Shown here one piece after another: positions 1-11,399 of a DNA stretch of 64,000 bases; position 1 is the first letter of the stretch, and every line of letters begins with the position of its first letter. The DNA is from Chlorocebus sabaeus. Lineage: Eukaryota > Chordata > Mammalia > Primates > Cercopithecidae. The stretch spans positions 91,633,137 through 91,697,136 of the forward strand of contig NC_132923.1 of assembly GCF_047675955.1 (NCBI RefSeq). Direction: 5' to 3'. A program made the position numbers and the translations under genes. Under the pieces are notes generated by a model. It had not been told where the DNA came from. It made no database searches and saw only the letters and a program-made list of their open reading frames with translations.

Positions 1-160
1 ACAGGTGCCTGCCACCATGCCCAGCTAATTTTGTATTTTTAATAGAGACATAGTTTCATCATATTGGTCAGGCTTGTCTCAAACTCCTGACCTCAGGTGA
101 TCCTCCCTCCTCGGCCTCCCAAAGCACTGGGATTACAGGCATGAGCCACTGTGCCTGGCC
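1..160 (-). mobile_element. Alu, 5' part (cut by window edge)
   Basis: Ends 'gagccactgtgcctggcc'. Confidence 0.95.
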
Positions 161-615
161 TTAAAGATTAATTTTATAACGCATGAACTTTGGGGGACAC
201 ATTGAAACCATAGCAGAAATAAATCAGGAATTACATTAGTAATAATTCCAACAGGTGCCTGAAAGTTTCTTTTACATTTTCTCTGTACTTTATGGACTTT
301 CTCATCCATACAAATTGGAGTAAAAACACAAACAAGATAGCACAGATATCTAATCCTTGAAAGACTGTGTTGGTTGAGTGATTTCAGTGTGAGGAAAGAT
401 TAATTATACATGTGCTTCCACTATCCACTGCCAGAGATTAGTTGGCATACAAGGCACAATGCTTATGGATCATGAAATCACGATGAAATTTTGGTCAAGG
501 AAGGTTTTTTTTTTTTAAATCTTAAATGTAGATTTTTACCCAATCTTTAAAGCAATAGTTGATTTACATTTTATTACATGCTTTGACCAAAAGTTTGTAC
601 TCTTTGGGTTAAAAA
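161..615. other. Unassigned intergenic
   Basis: AT-rich sequence, no gene or repeat recognised. Confidence 0.5.
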
Positions 616-627
616 AGCCAAATATTT

Positions 628-917
628 GCTGGGCGCGGTGACTCAAGCCTGTAATCCCAGCACTTTGGGAGGCCGAGATGGGCGGATCACGAGGTCAGGA
701 GATCAAGACCATCCTGGCTAACACGGTGAAACCCCGTCTCTACTAAAAAATACAAAAAAACTAGCCGGGCGAGGTGGCGGGCGCCTGTAGTCCCAGCTAC
801 TCAGAGGCTGAGGCAGGAGAATGGCGTAAACCCAGGAGGCGGAGCTTGCAGTGAGCTGAGATCTGGCCACTGCACTCCAGCCTGGGCGACAGAGCGAGAC
901 TCCTCTCAAAAAAAAAA
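628..917 (+). mobile_element. AluY, cercopithecine type
   Basis: Full length with duplication agccaaatattt at 616-627 and 918-929. Carries the 'ctcaagcctg' and 'ggcgaggtggcggg' variants. Confidence 0.97.
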
Positions 918-1037
918 AGCCAAATATTTAAGGGTAATCAGCCACTGCAGCTGCTTTGTTTTTGTCTCTGTCAACAGAATCCTCTGAATCATTTCAGCCT
1001 TATAAGGGATAAAGAGAATTTTCATAAGGAATCTTGA

Positions 1038-1387
1038 TGTATTAGTCTGTTTTTATGCTGCTGATGAAGACATAAGGCTGGGAGGAAAAAGAGGTTTAAT
1101 TGGAGTTATCGTTCCACATGGCTGGGGAGGCCTCAGAATCATGGCGGGAGGCAAAAGGCACTTCTTTATACAGTGGCGGCAAGAGAAAATGAGGAAGAAG
1201 CAAAAGTGGAAACCCCTGATAAACCCATCAGATCTTGTGAGACTTATTCACTATCATGAGAATAGCACGGAAAAGGCCAAGCCCTACGATTCAGTTACCT
1301 CCCCTGGGTCCCTCCCCCAACATGTGGGAATTCTGGGAAATACAATTCAAGTCAAAATTTGGGTGGGGACACAGCAAAATCTTATCA
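1038..1387 (-). repeat. THE1 LTR (3' LTR of the provirus)
   Basis: Starts tgtattagtctg and ends near 'cttatca'. Aligns by eye with the partner LTR at 3,594-3,946 over its whole length with scattered differences, consistent with an old insertion. Confidence 0.88.
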
Positions 1388-1673
1388 TTCCAACCCTGGC
1401 CCCTCCAAATCTCACGTGTTCATGTTACAAAACCAATCATGCCTTCCCAGCAGTCCCCCAAAGTCTTAACTCATTTCAGCGTTAACCTAAAAGTCCACAG
1501 TCCAAAGTTTCATCTGAGACAAGGCAAGTCCTTCCGCCTATGAGCCTGTAAAATCAAAAGCAAACTAATTACTTCCTAGATACAATGGGGGTACAGGTAT
1601 TATGTAAATACAGCTGTTCCAAATGGGAGAACTTAGCCAAAACAAAGGGGTTACAGCAGGGCAGTCAAATCTT

Positions 1674-1969
1674 TTTTTTTTTTTTTTTTTGAGACAGAGT
1701 CTTGCTCTGTCATCCAGGTTGGAGTGCACTGGCGTGAAAGCTCACTGCAAGCTCCACCTCCCAGGTTCACACCATTCTCCTGCCTCAGCCTCCCGAGTAG
1801 CTGGGACTACAGGTGCCTGCCACCATGCCCAGCTAATCTTTTTAATTTTTTTAGTAGAGATGGGGTTTCACAGTGTTAGCCAGGATGATCTCGATCTCCT
1901 GACCTCATGATCTGCCTGCCTCAGCCTCCCAAAGTGCTGGGATTAGAGGCATGAGCCACAGCACCCAGT
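1674..1969 (-). mobile_element. Alu inside the THE1 provirus
   Basis: 17-bp duplication cagggcagtcaaatctt at 1,657-1,673 and 1,970-1,986. Confidence 0.97.
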
Positions 1970-2897
1970 CAGGGCAGTCAAATCTTAAAGTCCCAAAATG
2001 ATCTCCTTTGACTCCATGTCTCACATCCAAGTCACACGGATGCAAGAGGTGTGTTCCCATGGTCTTGGGCAGCTCTGCCCCTGTGGTTTTGCAGGGTACA
2101 GCCTCTCTCCAAGCTGCTCTCATGGGCTGGCATTGAGTGTCTGCGGCTTTTCCAGATGCACGGTGAAAGCTGCCAGTGGATCTACCATTCTGGGGTCTGG
2201 AGGATGGTGGCCCTCTTCACACAGCTCCACTAGGCAGTGTCCCCAGTAGGGACTGTGTATGGGGGCTCCGACCCCACATTTCCCTTCTGCACTGCCCTAG
2301 CAGAGGTTCTCCATGAGGGCCCCACCCCTGCAGCAAACGTTTGCCTGGGCATCCAGGTATTTCCATACATCTTCTGAAATCTAGGTGGAGGTTCCCAAAC
2401 CTCAGTTCTTAACTTCCGTGCACCCCCAGGCTCAACACCACATGGAAGCTGCCGAGGCTTAGGGATTTCACCCTCTGAAGCCACGGCTCAAGCCATACAT
2501 TGGCCCCTTTCAGCCACAGCTGGAGTGGTTGGGACACAGGCACCAAGTCCCTAGACTGCACACAGCACTAGGACCCTGGGCCTTGTCCTGAAACCACTTT
2601 TTCCTCCTGAGTGGTCTCTGGGCCTGTGTTGGCAGGGCTGCCGTGAAGCTCTCTGACATGGTCTGGAGACATTTTCCCCACAGTCTTGGGGATTAACATT
2701 AGGATCCTTGCTACTTATGCAAATTTCTGCAGCTGGTTTGAAGTTCTCCCCAGAAAATAGATTTTTCTTTTCTATCGCATAGTCAGGTTGCAAATTTTCC
2801 AAACTCTTATGCTTTGCTTCCCTTATAAAACTGGATGCCTTTAACAGCACCCAAGTCACCTCTTGAAGGCTTTGCTTCTTATAAATTTCTTCTGCCT

Positions 2898-3220
2898 GGC
2901 CCGGCGTGGTGGCTCACACCTGTAATCCCAGCACTTTCGGAGGCCGAGGCGGATGGATCACTTGAGGTTAGGAGTTCAAGACCAGCGTGACCAACATGGT
3001 GAAACCCTGTCTTTACTAAAAATACAAAAAAAAAAAAAAAAAAAAAAATTTATCTGGGTGTGGTGGCAGGTGTCTAATCCCAGCTACTCTGGAGGCTGAG
3101 GCAAGAGAATTGTTTGAACCTGGGAGGTGGAGGTTGCTGTGAGCTGAAATTGCACTACTGCACTCCAGCCTAGGCGACAAAGCTAGACTCTGTCTCAAAA
3201 AAACAAAATAAAACAAATAG
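2898..3220 (+). mobile_element. Alu inside the THE1 provirus
   Basis: Duplication around aaatttcttc on both sides; long A-rich middle and tail. Confidence 0.95.
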
Positions 3221-3593
3221 AAATTTCTTCCACCAGGTACTCTAAATCATCTCTGTGAAGTTCAAAGTTCCACAAATCTCTAGGGCAGGGGCAAAATGCC
3301 ACCAGTCTCTTTGCTAAAACATAACAAGAGTCGCCTTTGCTCCAGTTCCCAAAAAGTTCCTCATCTCCATCTGAGACCACCTTAGCCTGGATTTTATTGT
3401 CCATATCATAATCAGCATTTTGGACAAAGCCATTCAACAGGTCTCTAGGGAGTTCCAAACTTTCCCACATTTTCCTGTCTTCTTCTGAGCCCTTCAAACT
3501 GTTCCAATCTCTGCCTGCTACCCAGTTCCAAAGTCGCTTCCACATTTTCAGGTATCTTTTCAGTAACACCCCACTCTACTGGTACCAATTTAC

Positions 3594-3946
3594 TGTATTA
3601 GTCTGTTTTCATGCTGCTGATAAAGACATACCCGAGACTGGGAAGAAAAAGAGGTTTAATTGGACTTACAGTTCCACATGGTTGGGGAGGCCTCAGAATC
3701 ACGGTGGGAGGTGAAAGGCACGTCTTACATGGCAACAGCAAGAGAAAATGAGGAAGAAGGAAAAGCAGAAACCCCTGATAAACCCATCAGATCTCATTAG
3801 ACTTATTCACTATCACGGGAATAGCACGGGAAAGACTGGCCCCCATGATTCAATTACCTCCCCTGGGTTCCTCCCATAACATGTGGGAATTCTGGGAGAT
3901 ACAATTCAAATCGAGATCTAGGTGGGGACACAGCCAAACCATATCA
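3594..3946 (-). repeat. THE1 LTR (5' LTR of the provirus)
   Basis: Starts tgtattagtctgttttcatg and ends aaaccatatca. The complement carries the LTR polyadenylation and 'gtgaataagtct' features of the THE1 family. Confidence 0.88.
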
Positions 3947-3951
3947 CTTGA

Positions 3952-4873
3952 CCCGGTAAGATGTAATATTCATTATTCCCTGTTGTAACCCAGCACAGAA
4001 ATAATGCCTGATACACACACAGCAGACACCCAAAAATATTATTGAATAAACAAGTGAGTGAATAAATCTCTTTACTTATCATAATCATTCAGATGTTAAA
4101 TTCCATTCCAGTTGCCTAAGTAGGAATGGATGTATAACTAACACTGGTAGAAACAGAGGAAGTCTGAATTATGCAGCATTAATCTGACAAGTACAGTGAA
4201 CTACTGTATTATTGCTTGTTTGCTCATGTTTACATTTTGTTCACAAAAGTATAATTTTTGTTTTACAACTGTGTGGTAAATTAGGGTGTGGCTTATTCTG
4301 TGACCAGCTCATTCATCATCTGTTCCAATGTCATTATGGTGTGTCTTCCTGGAATGCAGAGACTGAAAAGCTTAAACTACGTTTCCCAGGTTCCTTTGCT
4401 GTTAGAGTTCTAAATGAGACTTAGGTTCCTTCAATCAAATGCATTCACATGGGACCTGAAAAGGAACTGAGCTCCTAATAATTCGCTCATACAGTATATG
4501 GTAATTTCCCCTACCTGCAGACTCACCTTCTATATGGTTCCAGGGGAGAAAGAGTTTTAGGAATCCATCTTTCTGGTCCCAATGGTCATAGAGCTGTTTG
4601 GTCTGGACCTGGAAGTGCAAGTGATGGCTCCCTAATTTGGCAGGAGCTTCCTGAAGTGGAAGAAGTGGCATGATTTCAGAGAGCTGTTGTCTACTAGGTG
4701 TTAATCCCTGATTCAGCTGGTAGTTTCCTATTCTTAGTGGGAGCAGCAGCTTCCTTTACAGCTCAGCTCTAGAGTGTGGCTTTGAGAGTTGTTTCTGGAA
4801 GACTGGCCTACAGTTTCCCCAGCCCATCTAATCATATTGTAAGCCATTTAATATCTTGCATTAAATCCATGTC
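3952..4873. other. Unassigned intergenic
   Basis: No gene. Contains the 54-bp inverted-pair segment; the surrounding 4,300-4,700 may be an unrecognised repeat. Confidence 0.4.
4467..4520 (+). repeat. 54-bp segment repeated inverted at 7,546-7,599
   Basis: 51 of 54 bases match the reverse complement of 7,546-7,599; weaker similarity continues past it ('tatatggttccagg' against 'tatgtggttccagg'). Family not recognised. Confidence 0.8.
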
Positions 4874-5179
4874 TTTTTTTTTTTTTTTTTTGAGAAGGAA
4901 TTTTGCCCTTGTGCGTGCCCAGGCTGGAGTGCAATGGTGTGATCTCAGCTCACTGCAACCTCCGTCTCCTGGGGTTCAAGCGATTCTCCTGCCTCAGCCT
5001 CCTGAGTAGCTGGGATTACAGGTGCCCACCACCACGCCCAGCTAATTTGTTATGTTTTTAGTAGAGATGGGTTTTCACTGTGTTGGCCAGGCTGGTCTCG
5101 AACTCCTGACCTCAGGCAATCCACCCACCTCGGCCTCCTAAAGTGCTGAGACTACAGGTGTGAGCCACTGTGCCTGGCT
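4874..5179 (-). mobile_element. Alu
   Basis: Duplication taaatccat on both sides. Confidence 0.96.
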
Positions 5180-5622
5180 ACAATAAATCCATTTCTGTAC
5201 AAAGGAGTAGTAATTTTTTTCCCTCTGCCACTGAAACCTAACCAAAAAGCAAGAGACTAGGAAGTCCTATACACCTGACATGATTTATTACTATGTAGAT
5301 TATTAGAATACAGATGTAATTTAATATTTATGAAATTTCACATACTCTATTGTCAGGGACATCCAGCTTCAAACAAAAATATATGCTCCTGCAACATTCT
5401 ACAAATTGAATTTTCAAAAAATCCTACCAAATTTAAATTCTATTGAAATGTTCTTTTATTTTTCTCTAGTGCCATTAGGACTGTGGTTTGCATGCAACAG
5501 AATTATACTAGATTTAAGTAAGAGAAAAATAAATTTATATAAGAATACAGGTCATCTCATGAAACTCCAGGGCTAGGAAGTGGTAGAACCTCAGGAAGAA
5601 CCTGGAGCCAAGGATTACAGTC

Positions 5623-5920
5623 TTTTTTTTTTTTTTTTGAGACGGAGTCTGGCTCTGTCACCCAGGCTGGAGTGCAGTGGCCAGATCTCAGCTCACTGCA
5701 AGCTCCGCCTCCCGGGTTTACGCCATTCTCCTGCCTCAGCCTCTGAGTAGCTGGGACTACAGGCGCCCGCCACCTCGCCCGGCTAGTTTTTTTGTATTTT
5801 TTAGTAGAGACGGAGTTTCACCGTGTTAGCCAGGATGGTCTTGATCTCCTGACCTCGTGATCCGCCCGTCTCGGCCTCCCAAAGTGCTGGGATTACAGGC
5901 TTGAGCCACCGCGCCCGGCC
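5623..5920 (-). mobile_element. AluY, cercopithecine type
   Basis: Duplication aggattacagtctt on both sides; very little divergence from its young relatives. Confidence 0.97.
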
Positions 5921-6013
5921 AGGATTACAGTCTTGTAGAGAACTTAGGAAGCCCTCTTGCCAGCTGTCACTCTTTCTCTCTGTGTATCTCCTTCATTCTT
6001 TCTCATTACTCAC

Positions 6014-6539
6014 TGTAAGGAATATGGCTGTGCTTTGGTCAAGGATAGGCCACTGTAAACATCCCGAGTGAATCAGCGAGTTTAGAGCACAGGCGTATAA
6101 CTCCACTTGTTATCACAGCCGTGTAGCCATAACATGGGAAGGCCATCCCTTGGCTCTAAGCCACTACTGTCTGTAAAAGGTATAATTGCCCTGATAACAA
6201 TGTACAGGCATGATGGAGCCCAGAGAAAGAGAAAGAGAGTCAAAGCAGTCCATCTTTGCAGACAGACAGAGGGGAGCCAGGACACAGCTTGGCTTGCTTG
6301 TGCCAAGAGAGAGAAAGAGTTTAGCTGCTGACCCTGAAGGCAAGGAAGAGCCAGCCACACAGCTGTGTGTGGGAGCCGCTGGACAAAGCAGCCGAGACAG
6401 GGCGGACAGTGTGAGAGAGCTGTTGGAGAGAGCTGTTGATGAGAGCTGCTGCTGAATAAAATCATCTTTCACCTGCTTACAGTCCCCCTGGCTGTTCTTT
6501 CTGCTCATCTACCCACTCCCCTTGGACCCCAGCATGACA
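6014..6539 (+). mobile_element. Probable ERV LTR, family unknown
   Basis: Begins tgtaaggaatatggctg and ends ..catgaca, with AATAAA at about 6,454-6,459 and a pyrimidine-rich U5-like end. A purine-rich middle (gagagaaagag repeats). The sequence just after (ttggcgtagttgtgaacc) could be a primer-binding-site remnant. Target duplication not found. Confidence 0.45.
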
Positions 6540-6608
6540 ATTGGCGTAGTTGTGAACCTGACACTAACGTTCTCTGTATCCTAATCCACTGTTTTCTTTT
6601 TCGTTTTG

Positions 6609-6903
6609 TTTTTTTTTTTTTTAGACGGAGTCTCGCTCTGTGGCCCAGGCTGGAGTGCAGTGGCCGGATCTCAGCTCACTACAAGGTCCGCCTCCCGGGT
6701 TTACGCCATTCTCCTGCCTTAGCCTCCCGAGTAGCTGGGACTACAGGCGCCCGCCACCTCGCCCGGCTAATTTTTTGTATTTTTTAGTAGAGACGGGGTT
6801 TCACCGTGTTAGCCAGGATGGTCTCGATCTCCTGACCTCGTGATCCGCCCGTCTCAGCCTCCCAAAGTGCTGGGATTACAGGCTTGAGCCACCGCGCCCG
6901 GTC
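6609..6903 (-). mobile_element. AluY, cercopithecine type
   Basis: Full length with T run at left and 'gagccaccgcgcccgg' at right. Confidence 0.96.
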
Positions 6904-6931
6904 TGTTTTGTTTTTTTTTTAAAAAGGCCTC

Positions 6932-7245
6932 CAGGCCAGACATGGTGGCTCACACCTATAATCCCAGCACTTTGGAAGGCTGAGGCAGGCAGATCACTTG
7001 AGCCCAGGAGTTAGAGACTAGCCTGGACAACATGGTGAGACCTCTGTCTCTACAAAAAATACAAAAATTAGCTGGGCATGGTAGTGTATGCCTGTGGTCC
7101 CAGCTACTCAGGAGGCTGATGTGGGAAAATTGCTAGAGCCCAGGGGATCGAGGCTGCAGTGAGCTATGATCATGCCACTGCATTCCAGCCTGAGTGAAAG
7201 AGCAAGACCAAGTCTCAAAAATAAATAAATAAACAAAAATAAAAG
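6932..7245 (+). mobile_element. Alu (S/J)
   Basis: Full length, head-to-head with the preceding Alu 30 bases away. Confidence 0.94.
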
Positions 7246-7545
7246 AATAGACACGTAGACTGAGGCAGGAATCTCCCAGACTCAATTCCAGAGTGTTAAG
7301 GAAAGTCCATGAGTAACCCAGCTTCAGTCTGGTGCCCAGTTCAGCCAAGCTACACAACTCTAAAGGATGCCATTCATCTTGTTTTCTATGAAAGAGTGCC
7401 CCTGGTGCATATTTTACAGAAGGGAATGTGATTGATGCCCGTTGGGCACCAATCAACTGGAGTCTGGAGTCCGAGTTCCACATAGGAACTTGGCAATGGG
7501 TGCTGTGCTCCTGGAACCACATAGATTATGGGTAGGGGAAGGTGG

Positions 7546-7599
7546 CTGTAGATAGGGGAAATTACCATATACTGTATGAGGGAATTATTAGGAGCTCAG
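7546..7599 (-). repeat. 54-bp segment repeated inverted at 4,467-4,520
   Basis: Partner of the segment at 4,467. Minus-strand reading starts ctgagctcctaataattc. Confidence 0.8.
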
Positions 7600-7664
7600 G
7601 AGACAAGTTCATGGATATCTATTACAAGAATAGTATACTGATTTTAAATATATTAGACCAGGAA

Positions 7665-7878
7665 GAGACAAACTATGGCCCACAGGCCAGATCCAGTCTG
7701 CCCCTGTTTTTGCAAACATGGTTTCATTAGAACACAACCATGCTCATTTATTTGTGTATTGTCAAGGGCCTCATTTGTTCTAGAATCGCAGAGTTGAGCA
7801 AGTTGCAACAGAGATTATACAGTTCACAAAGACTACAATATTTACTACCTGGCTCCTTACAGGAAACTGTTGACCCTT
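7665..7878 (+). mobile_element. MER5A hAT DNA transposon
   Basis: 'aaactatggcccacaggcca' through 'ggaaactgttgacccttcg' follows the MER5A consensus closely for about 210 bp. Confidence 0.8.
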
Positions 7879-7885
7879 CGCCTAG

Positions 7886-8036
7886 ATCCTTGATGCTCAA
7901 AAGAAGGTCCACAAGCCTGCAGTCTCAGCATCATCTGAGTTGTCAGGCCTTCACCTGGAACTACTAAATCAGAACTTGCATTTAAATAAGATCCCCAGGT
8001 GATTCAGAGGCACATTAAAGTTTGAGAAGCACCATG
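7886..8036 (+). mobile_element. MER20-like hAT fragment
   Basis: 'gatgctcaaaagaaggtcca' to 'cattaaagtttgagaagcac', with an internal deletion relative to a full MER20. Confidence 0.6.
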
Positions 8037-8224
8037 TTAAACTCAAGCAATACTATTGAAATGTTCATTTCACAAATACCCCAGCATGTTAGATTAGTGT
8101 GCCACTATCCCTGGATTTGATGTGGTGATTTTTTTTCTGACTATGTCAAGGCAGAGTGTCATTACCATCAGCACAAATCCTTACTAAACATCTGCCTGGA
8201 CAAAAAGATACCTGGTTACAATTT

Positions 8225-8480
8225 GTTAGGTACCTACTCATTCATTCAATTGTAATAGATATTTATTGAGGGCATACTCTGTGCCAGGCATTGGACCACA
8301 ATAATGAACAAACTGGCACAGTTCCAGCCTTCACGTTGTTATGGAGCTTTCATGTATCATTTTATCTATTTCTTCCTAAAAGCTTTTAGGTGGATATTTT
8401 CATCTCCATGAGGAAACCGAGGTGCAGAGAGCTAAATGACTTGCTCAAAGTCATAGAGCTGGTGAGTGGTGGAGGTGAAA
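8225..8480 (+). repeat. L2 tail followed by MIR
   Basis: 'attgagggcatactctgtgc' is an L2 3' motif; 'gacttgctcaaagtcataga' is the MIR core. Both ancient. Confidence 0.6.
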
Positions 8481-8487
8481 ATTGAAC

Positions 8488-8703
8488 ATAAGTGGTGCCA
8501 TCTTGGCTCACCACAACCTCTGCCTCCCTGGTTCAAGTGATTCCCCTGCACGCCACTATACCTGGCTAGTTTTTGTATTTTTAGTAGAGATGGGGTTTCA
8601 CCATGTTGGCTGGGTTGGTCTTGAACTCCTGACCTCTAGCGATCTGCCTGCCTCAGCCTCCCAAAGTGCTGGGATTACAGGCATGAGCAACCGTGCCCGG
8701 CTG
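8488..8703 (-). mobile_element. Alu, internally deleted
   Basis: Lacks the A tail and part of the middle. Confidence 0.9.
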
Positions 8704-9714
8704 CATTTTATTAATAAGCAGAAATGGATTAATAATTACCTCAGTTCATCTATACACCCTAAAAGCACCTAACATAATTAAACAATTTTAAAAAGGCAAA
8801 CTGTCAGAATTAATACATAAATCTAACAAATTATTGGATTTTTTTTTCCCTAGCTGATTTCTGGTTTGAACTGAGGACAAACTTATTCTGACTTTGTCAC
8901 AACCTTTATGTGTCCTGATTTTAGCACCTGTAAATAGTTCTCAACCTAAGGGTAGTACAAGGTTTCTTGGGAGGCAATGATTTATCACTTAAAATGTAAG
9001 AAGAACTTTAAACAATTCAGCTCATTTAGCAGGCATTCGGTGAGCAGTTGTGGTAGGTTGGGAGCAAGGGAGACACATAACAGGGCATCAGCTTTGAACT
9101 GTTCAAAGTGAGTCAGTCAGACCTGGAGTTGGGAAGGCTCCAGGATAGTATGACAAAGGCTGGTGAGGAGCTGGAGCAAAGGGAGTATAGAGGAGGTAGC
9201 AAGAACTGTGCCTGGGGCTTGAGAGAAGGCTTTGCTGAAGCTGCATAGGACCTCTGTCTCAGAGTTCATCTAAACAGACTGAGATAATGAGATAAGCACA
9301 AGTTCCTTACTTGAGGGTGATCCCAAGAAATATGATGATGGAGTAGGAAAGTGAGATAGAACAGGGAAGAAAGCCATTAACGAGAGGGTTACACCTGGGA
9401 GCAACTGGGGCTCCATCCTGCTGGGTACCCTCCAAGGGAATGGGTAGAAGCACACCTCGAAATTGTCCTACCAAGGAGTAAGGAAGCTGGGGCATTTTCC
9501 ACCAACTCCCACCCCACATTGATTAAGAATTGCTCCTGAAGGTGCTAATTCTCTAGTACCTCAGCCTCCCGCTCACATAAGCCAAGACTCCTCCTGCAAC
9601 CAGATAAAGCCTGCAAGCCAAGAGATGCAGGTGTTAGAGGTATATGGCATCCACTGTTCTCAGAAGCCGCAGGTGCCCTCTGGGCTGGGCTAAGGGCAAC
9701 GCCTCCATTTCTTC
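8704..9714. other. Unassigned intergenic
   Basis: No gene or repeat recognised; frames are short and lack any family resemblance. Confidence 0.5.
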
Positions 9715-9768
9715 AGCAATGTATGAGAGTTCCAGTTTTTCCACATCTCCGAATCTTGCTATTGCTAG

Positions 9769-10803
9769 CCTTTTTTTTTTTTTTTTTTTTTTTTGCATGA
9801 CAGAGTCTTTACTTTTAAATGATTACTGATGTAACAAGTTCTTGAATTCTATCATCTAGTGATTTGGATTAAGAGAAACTAAAAGCAGCCCCAAATAATT
9901 CCACTAGTATTCACTGTTCTAACCATTAGCAAGAATGGACTACGTTAAGGCTGGCTGCTGCTTCACACAGGTTACAAAGAACTATTTACTACTTTTTCGT
10001 AGATAAAGCCCCTGACCTTCAAGAAAGTGTTAGGGAAAATATTTAATCCCTTCCTTTCTTCAAAGAATGGTTATGTGGTGTTTTTTTTTAAAACTAGATC
10101 TAAGAAAGAAAAAGTCAATAGTGATATACATGTTGCTTGAGCCAAAAGGCATAGGAAAATAGACAACATATATCCATTAAATTCCTAAGAAATATGAGGT
10201 AAAAAGATGAAATCTTTAATTTCTAAGTCTGTACAAAAAAGCTAGATTTGCTACTGTCCAAAAAGTGGAAGGACCTACTATATAATATATGGAAATAATT
10301 TAATGCCATTTCATAAGAATATAACTAGAGCTGTGCTAAAGCTTCATATTCATGAGGGCATCTAAAATGCCACTCCACAGAACAGGTGTTCTCTCTTCTT
10401 CTATCCATTTATGCAGTAGTTTTCATGGATTTCTGGCTGAATGTCACAGACAAAAGCCAAGAGGTTATCCAAGACTTCATCCCTGTTCTGCTGGAAGTAG
10501 ATCTGGAGGATGGTCATCTTCTGGGTCTCCTTCTCCACTTCAGTGCTGCAACTGCCATGGGATCCCAGTGCCACAGCTTCCTTGGCCTTGAATTCTTTCT
10601 CCCTCTGCAGGCGGTACTGTTCAATTTCAGCCTGAGCTGCTTCTATAGCCTGCTTCAGCCTCCGGTTCTTTCTTTTACGGGCCTGGGACACCTCGGCTGC
10701 CCGCTTCTCTGCCTGCAGCAGCTGCTGAATTCCCTGCGACTGACTAGCCATGGCGGCAGCGATTCTGAGACCAAGGCAAGCCGCCTAAAGCACCTCGAAG
10801 GCC
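9769..10803 (-). pseudogene. Processed retrocopy of ATP6V1G1 (V-ATPase subunit G1) with open frame
   Basis: Read on the minus strand, 10,751-10,401 encodes 116 residues from MASQSQGIQQLLQAEKRAAE to PEIHENYCING, near-identical to V-ATPase G1 (118 residues), the small coiled-coil subunit of the peripheral stalk of the vacuolar proton pump. Hallmarks of retrotransposition: no introns, a recognisable 5' UTR upstream of the ATG (10,752-10,803), a 3' UTR, an A tail (24 T at 9,771-9,794 on the + strand), and an 11-bp target duplication gctattgctag at 9,758-9,768 and 10,804-10,814. Compared with the family sequence, one Lys (after AAE) and one Glu (in ETQ.KM) are missing as two whole codons, and there are about ten substitutions including an Arg to Cys near the end. 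No stop or frameshift. It sits inside an old L1, with no promoter I can identify. Confidence 0.93.
10401..10751 (-). CDS. Open reading frame of the ATP6V1G1 retrocopy
   Basis: Complete 116-codon frame inside the retrocopy, start in the parental Kozak context (gccgccATGG on the minus strand), stop TAG. Its heptad-rich middle (KRKNRRLKQAIEAAQAEIEQYRLQREKEFKAKEA, about residues 26-58) keeps the coiled-coil character of the G subunit. Whether it is transcribed cannot be told from sequence; pseudogene is the default reading. Confidence 0.5.
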   Translation of the reverse strand: MASQSQGIQQLLQAEKRAAEVSQARKRKNRRLKQAIEAAQAEIEQYRLQREKEFKAKEAVALGSHGSCSTEVEKETQKMTILQIYFQQNRDEVLDNLLAFVCDIQPEIHENYCING

Positions 10804-10954
10804 GCTATTGCTAGACTTTTAAATCCTAGCCAATTTGATGGTATAAATTAGTGTATTTCACTGTTGTTTTAATTTGCATTGTAATTTTAATGTTCATTAA
10901 TCTTTTATTTTGTAGTTAGAAGATACAGAATCTTGTTTAAGAAATCTTTATCCT

Positions 10955-11260
10955 GGCCGGGCGCAGTGTCTCAAGCCTGTAATCCCAGCACTTTGGGAGG
11001 CCGAGATGGGTGGATCACGAGGTCAGGAGATCGAGACCATCCTGGCTAACACGGTGAAACCCCATCTCTACTAAAAATACAAAAAAATTAGCCGGGCGTG
11101 GTGGCAGGCGCCTGTAGTCCCAGCTACTCGGGAGGCTGAGGCAGGAGAATGGCGTGAACCCAGGAGGCGGAGCTTGCAGTGAGCCGAGATAGTGCCACTG
11201 CACTCCAACCTGGGCGACAGAGCAAGACTCCGCCTCAAAAAAAAAAAAAAAAAAAAAAAA
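10955..11260 (+). mobile_element. AluY, cercopithecine type
   Basis: Duplication gaaatctttatcct at 10,941-10,954 and 11,261-11,274. Confidence 0.97.
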
Positions 11261-11363
11261 GAAATCTTTATCCTGAGGTAAAAAAAATTCTCCTATAATT
11301 TCTCCTAAATGATTTATATAGGTTTTTTTTGTTTTTCACATTCAAGTCTTTGACATGGAGTTA

Positions 11364-11365
<2 letters not shown>

Positions 11366-11399
<34 letters not shown>

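Larger units (their letters stand above)
1038..3946 (-). mobile_element. Complete THE1-type MaLR provirus
   Basis: Two LTRs (1,038-1,387 and 3,594-3,946) in the same minus orientation flank an internal region typical of non-autonomous MaLR elements, mobilised by ERV-L machinery. Termini are TG..CA. The 5-bp target duplication cttga is intact at 1,033-1,037 and 3,947-3,951. Two Alus (1,674-1,969 and 2,898-3,220) inserted later; removing them leaves about 2.3 kb, the normal THE1 length. The internal frames (for instance 2,551-2,859 and 3,195-3,569, minus) are short gag-like relics with stops. The left LTR lacks a few bases in its 'gacatacccgagactggg' segment. Confidence 0.9.
9715..11365 (-). 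mobile_element. Old L1 (ORF2 3' part), host of the retrocopy and an Alu
   Basis: Sequence left of the retrocopy ('gagagttccagtttttccac'), between the retrocopy and the Alu ('ttgttttaatttgcattg'), and right of the Alu ('aagtctttgacatgg') matches successive pieces of diverged L1 ORF2 on the minus strand. The gaps are filled by the ATP6V1G1 retrocopy and the Alu at 10,955. Confidence 0.6.

Noticed and set aside
6640..6843. Dozens of 60-130 residue frames with GFHHVGQAGLELLTS-like or SRLECSG-like text
   Set aside because: These are translations of Alu elements, not genes.
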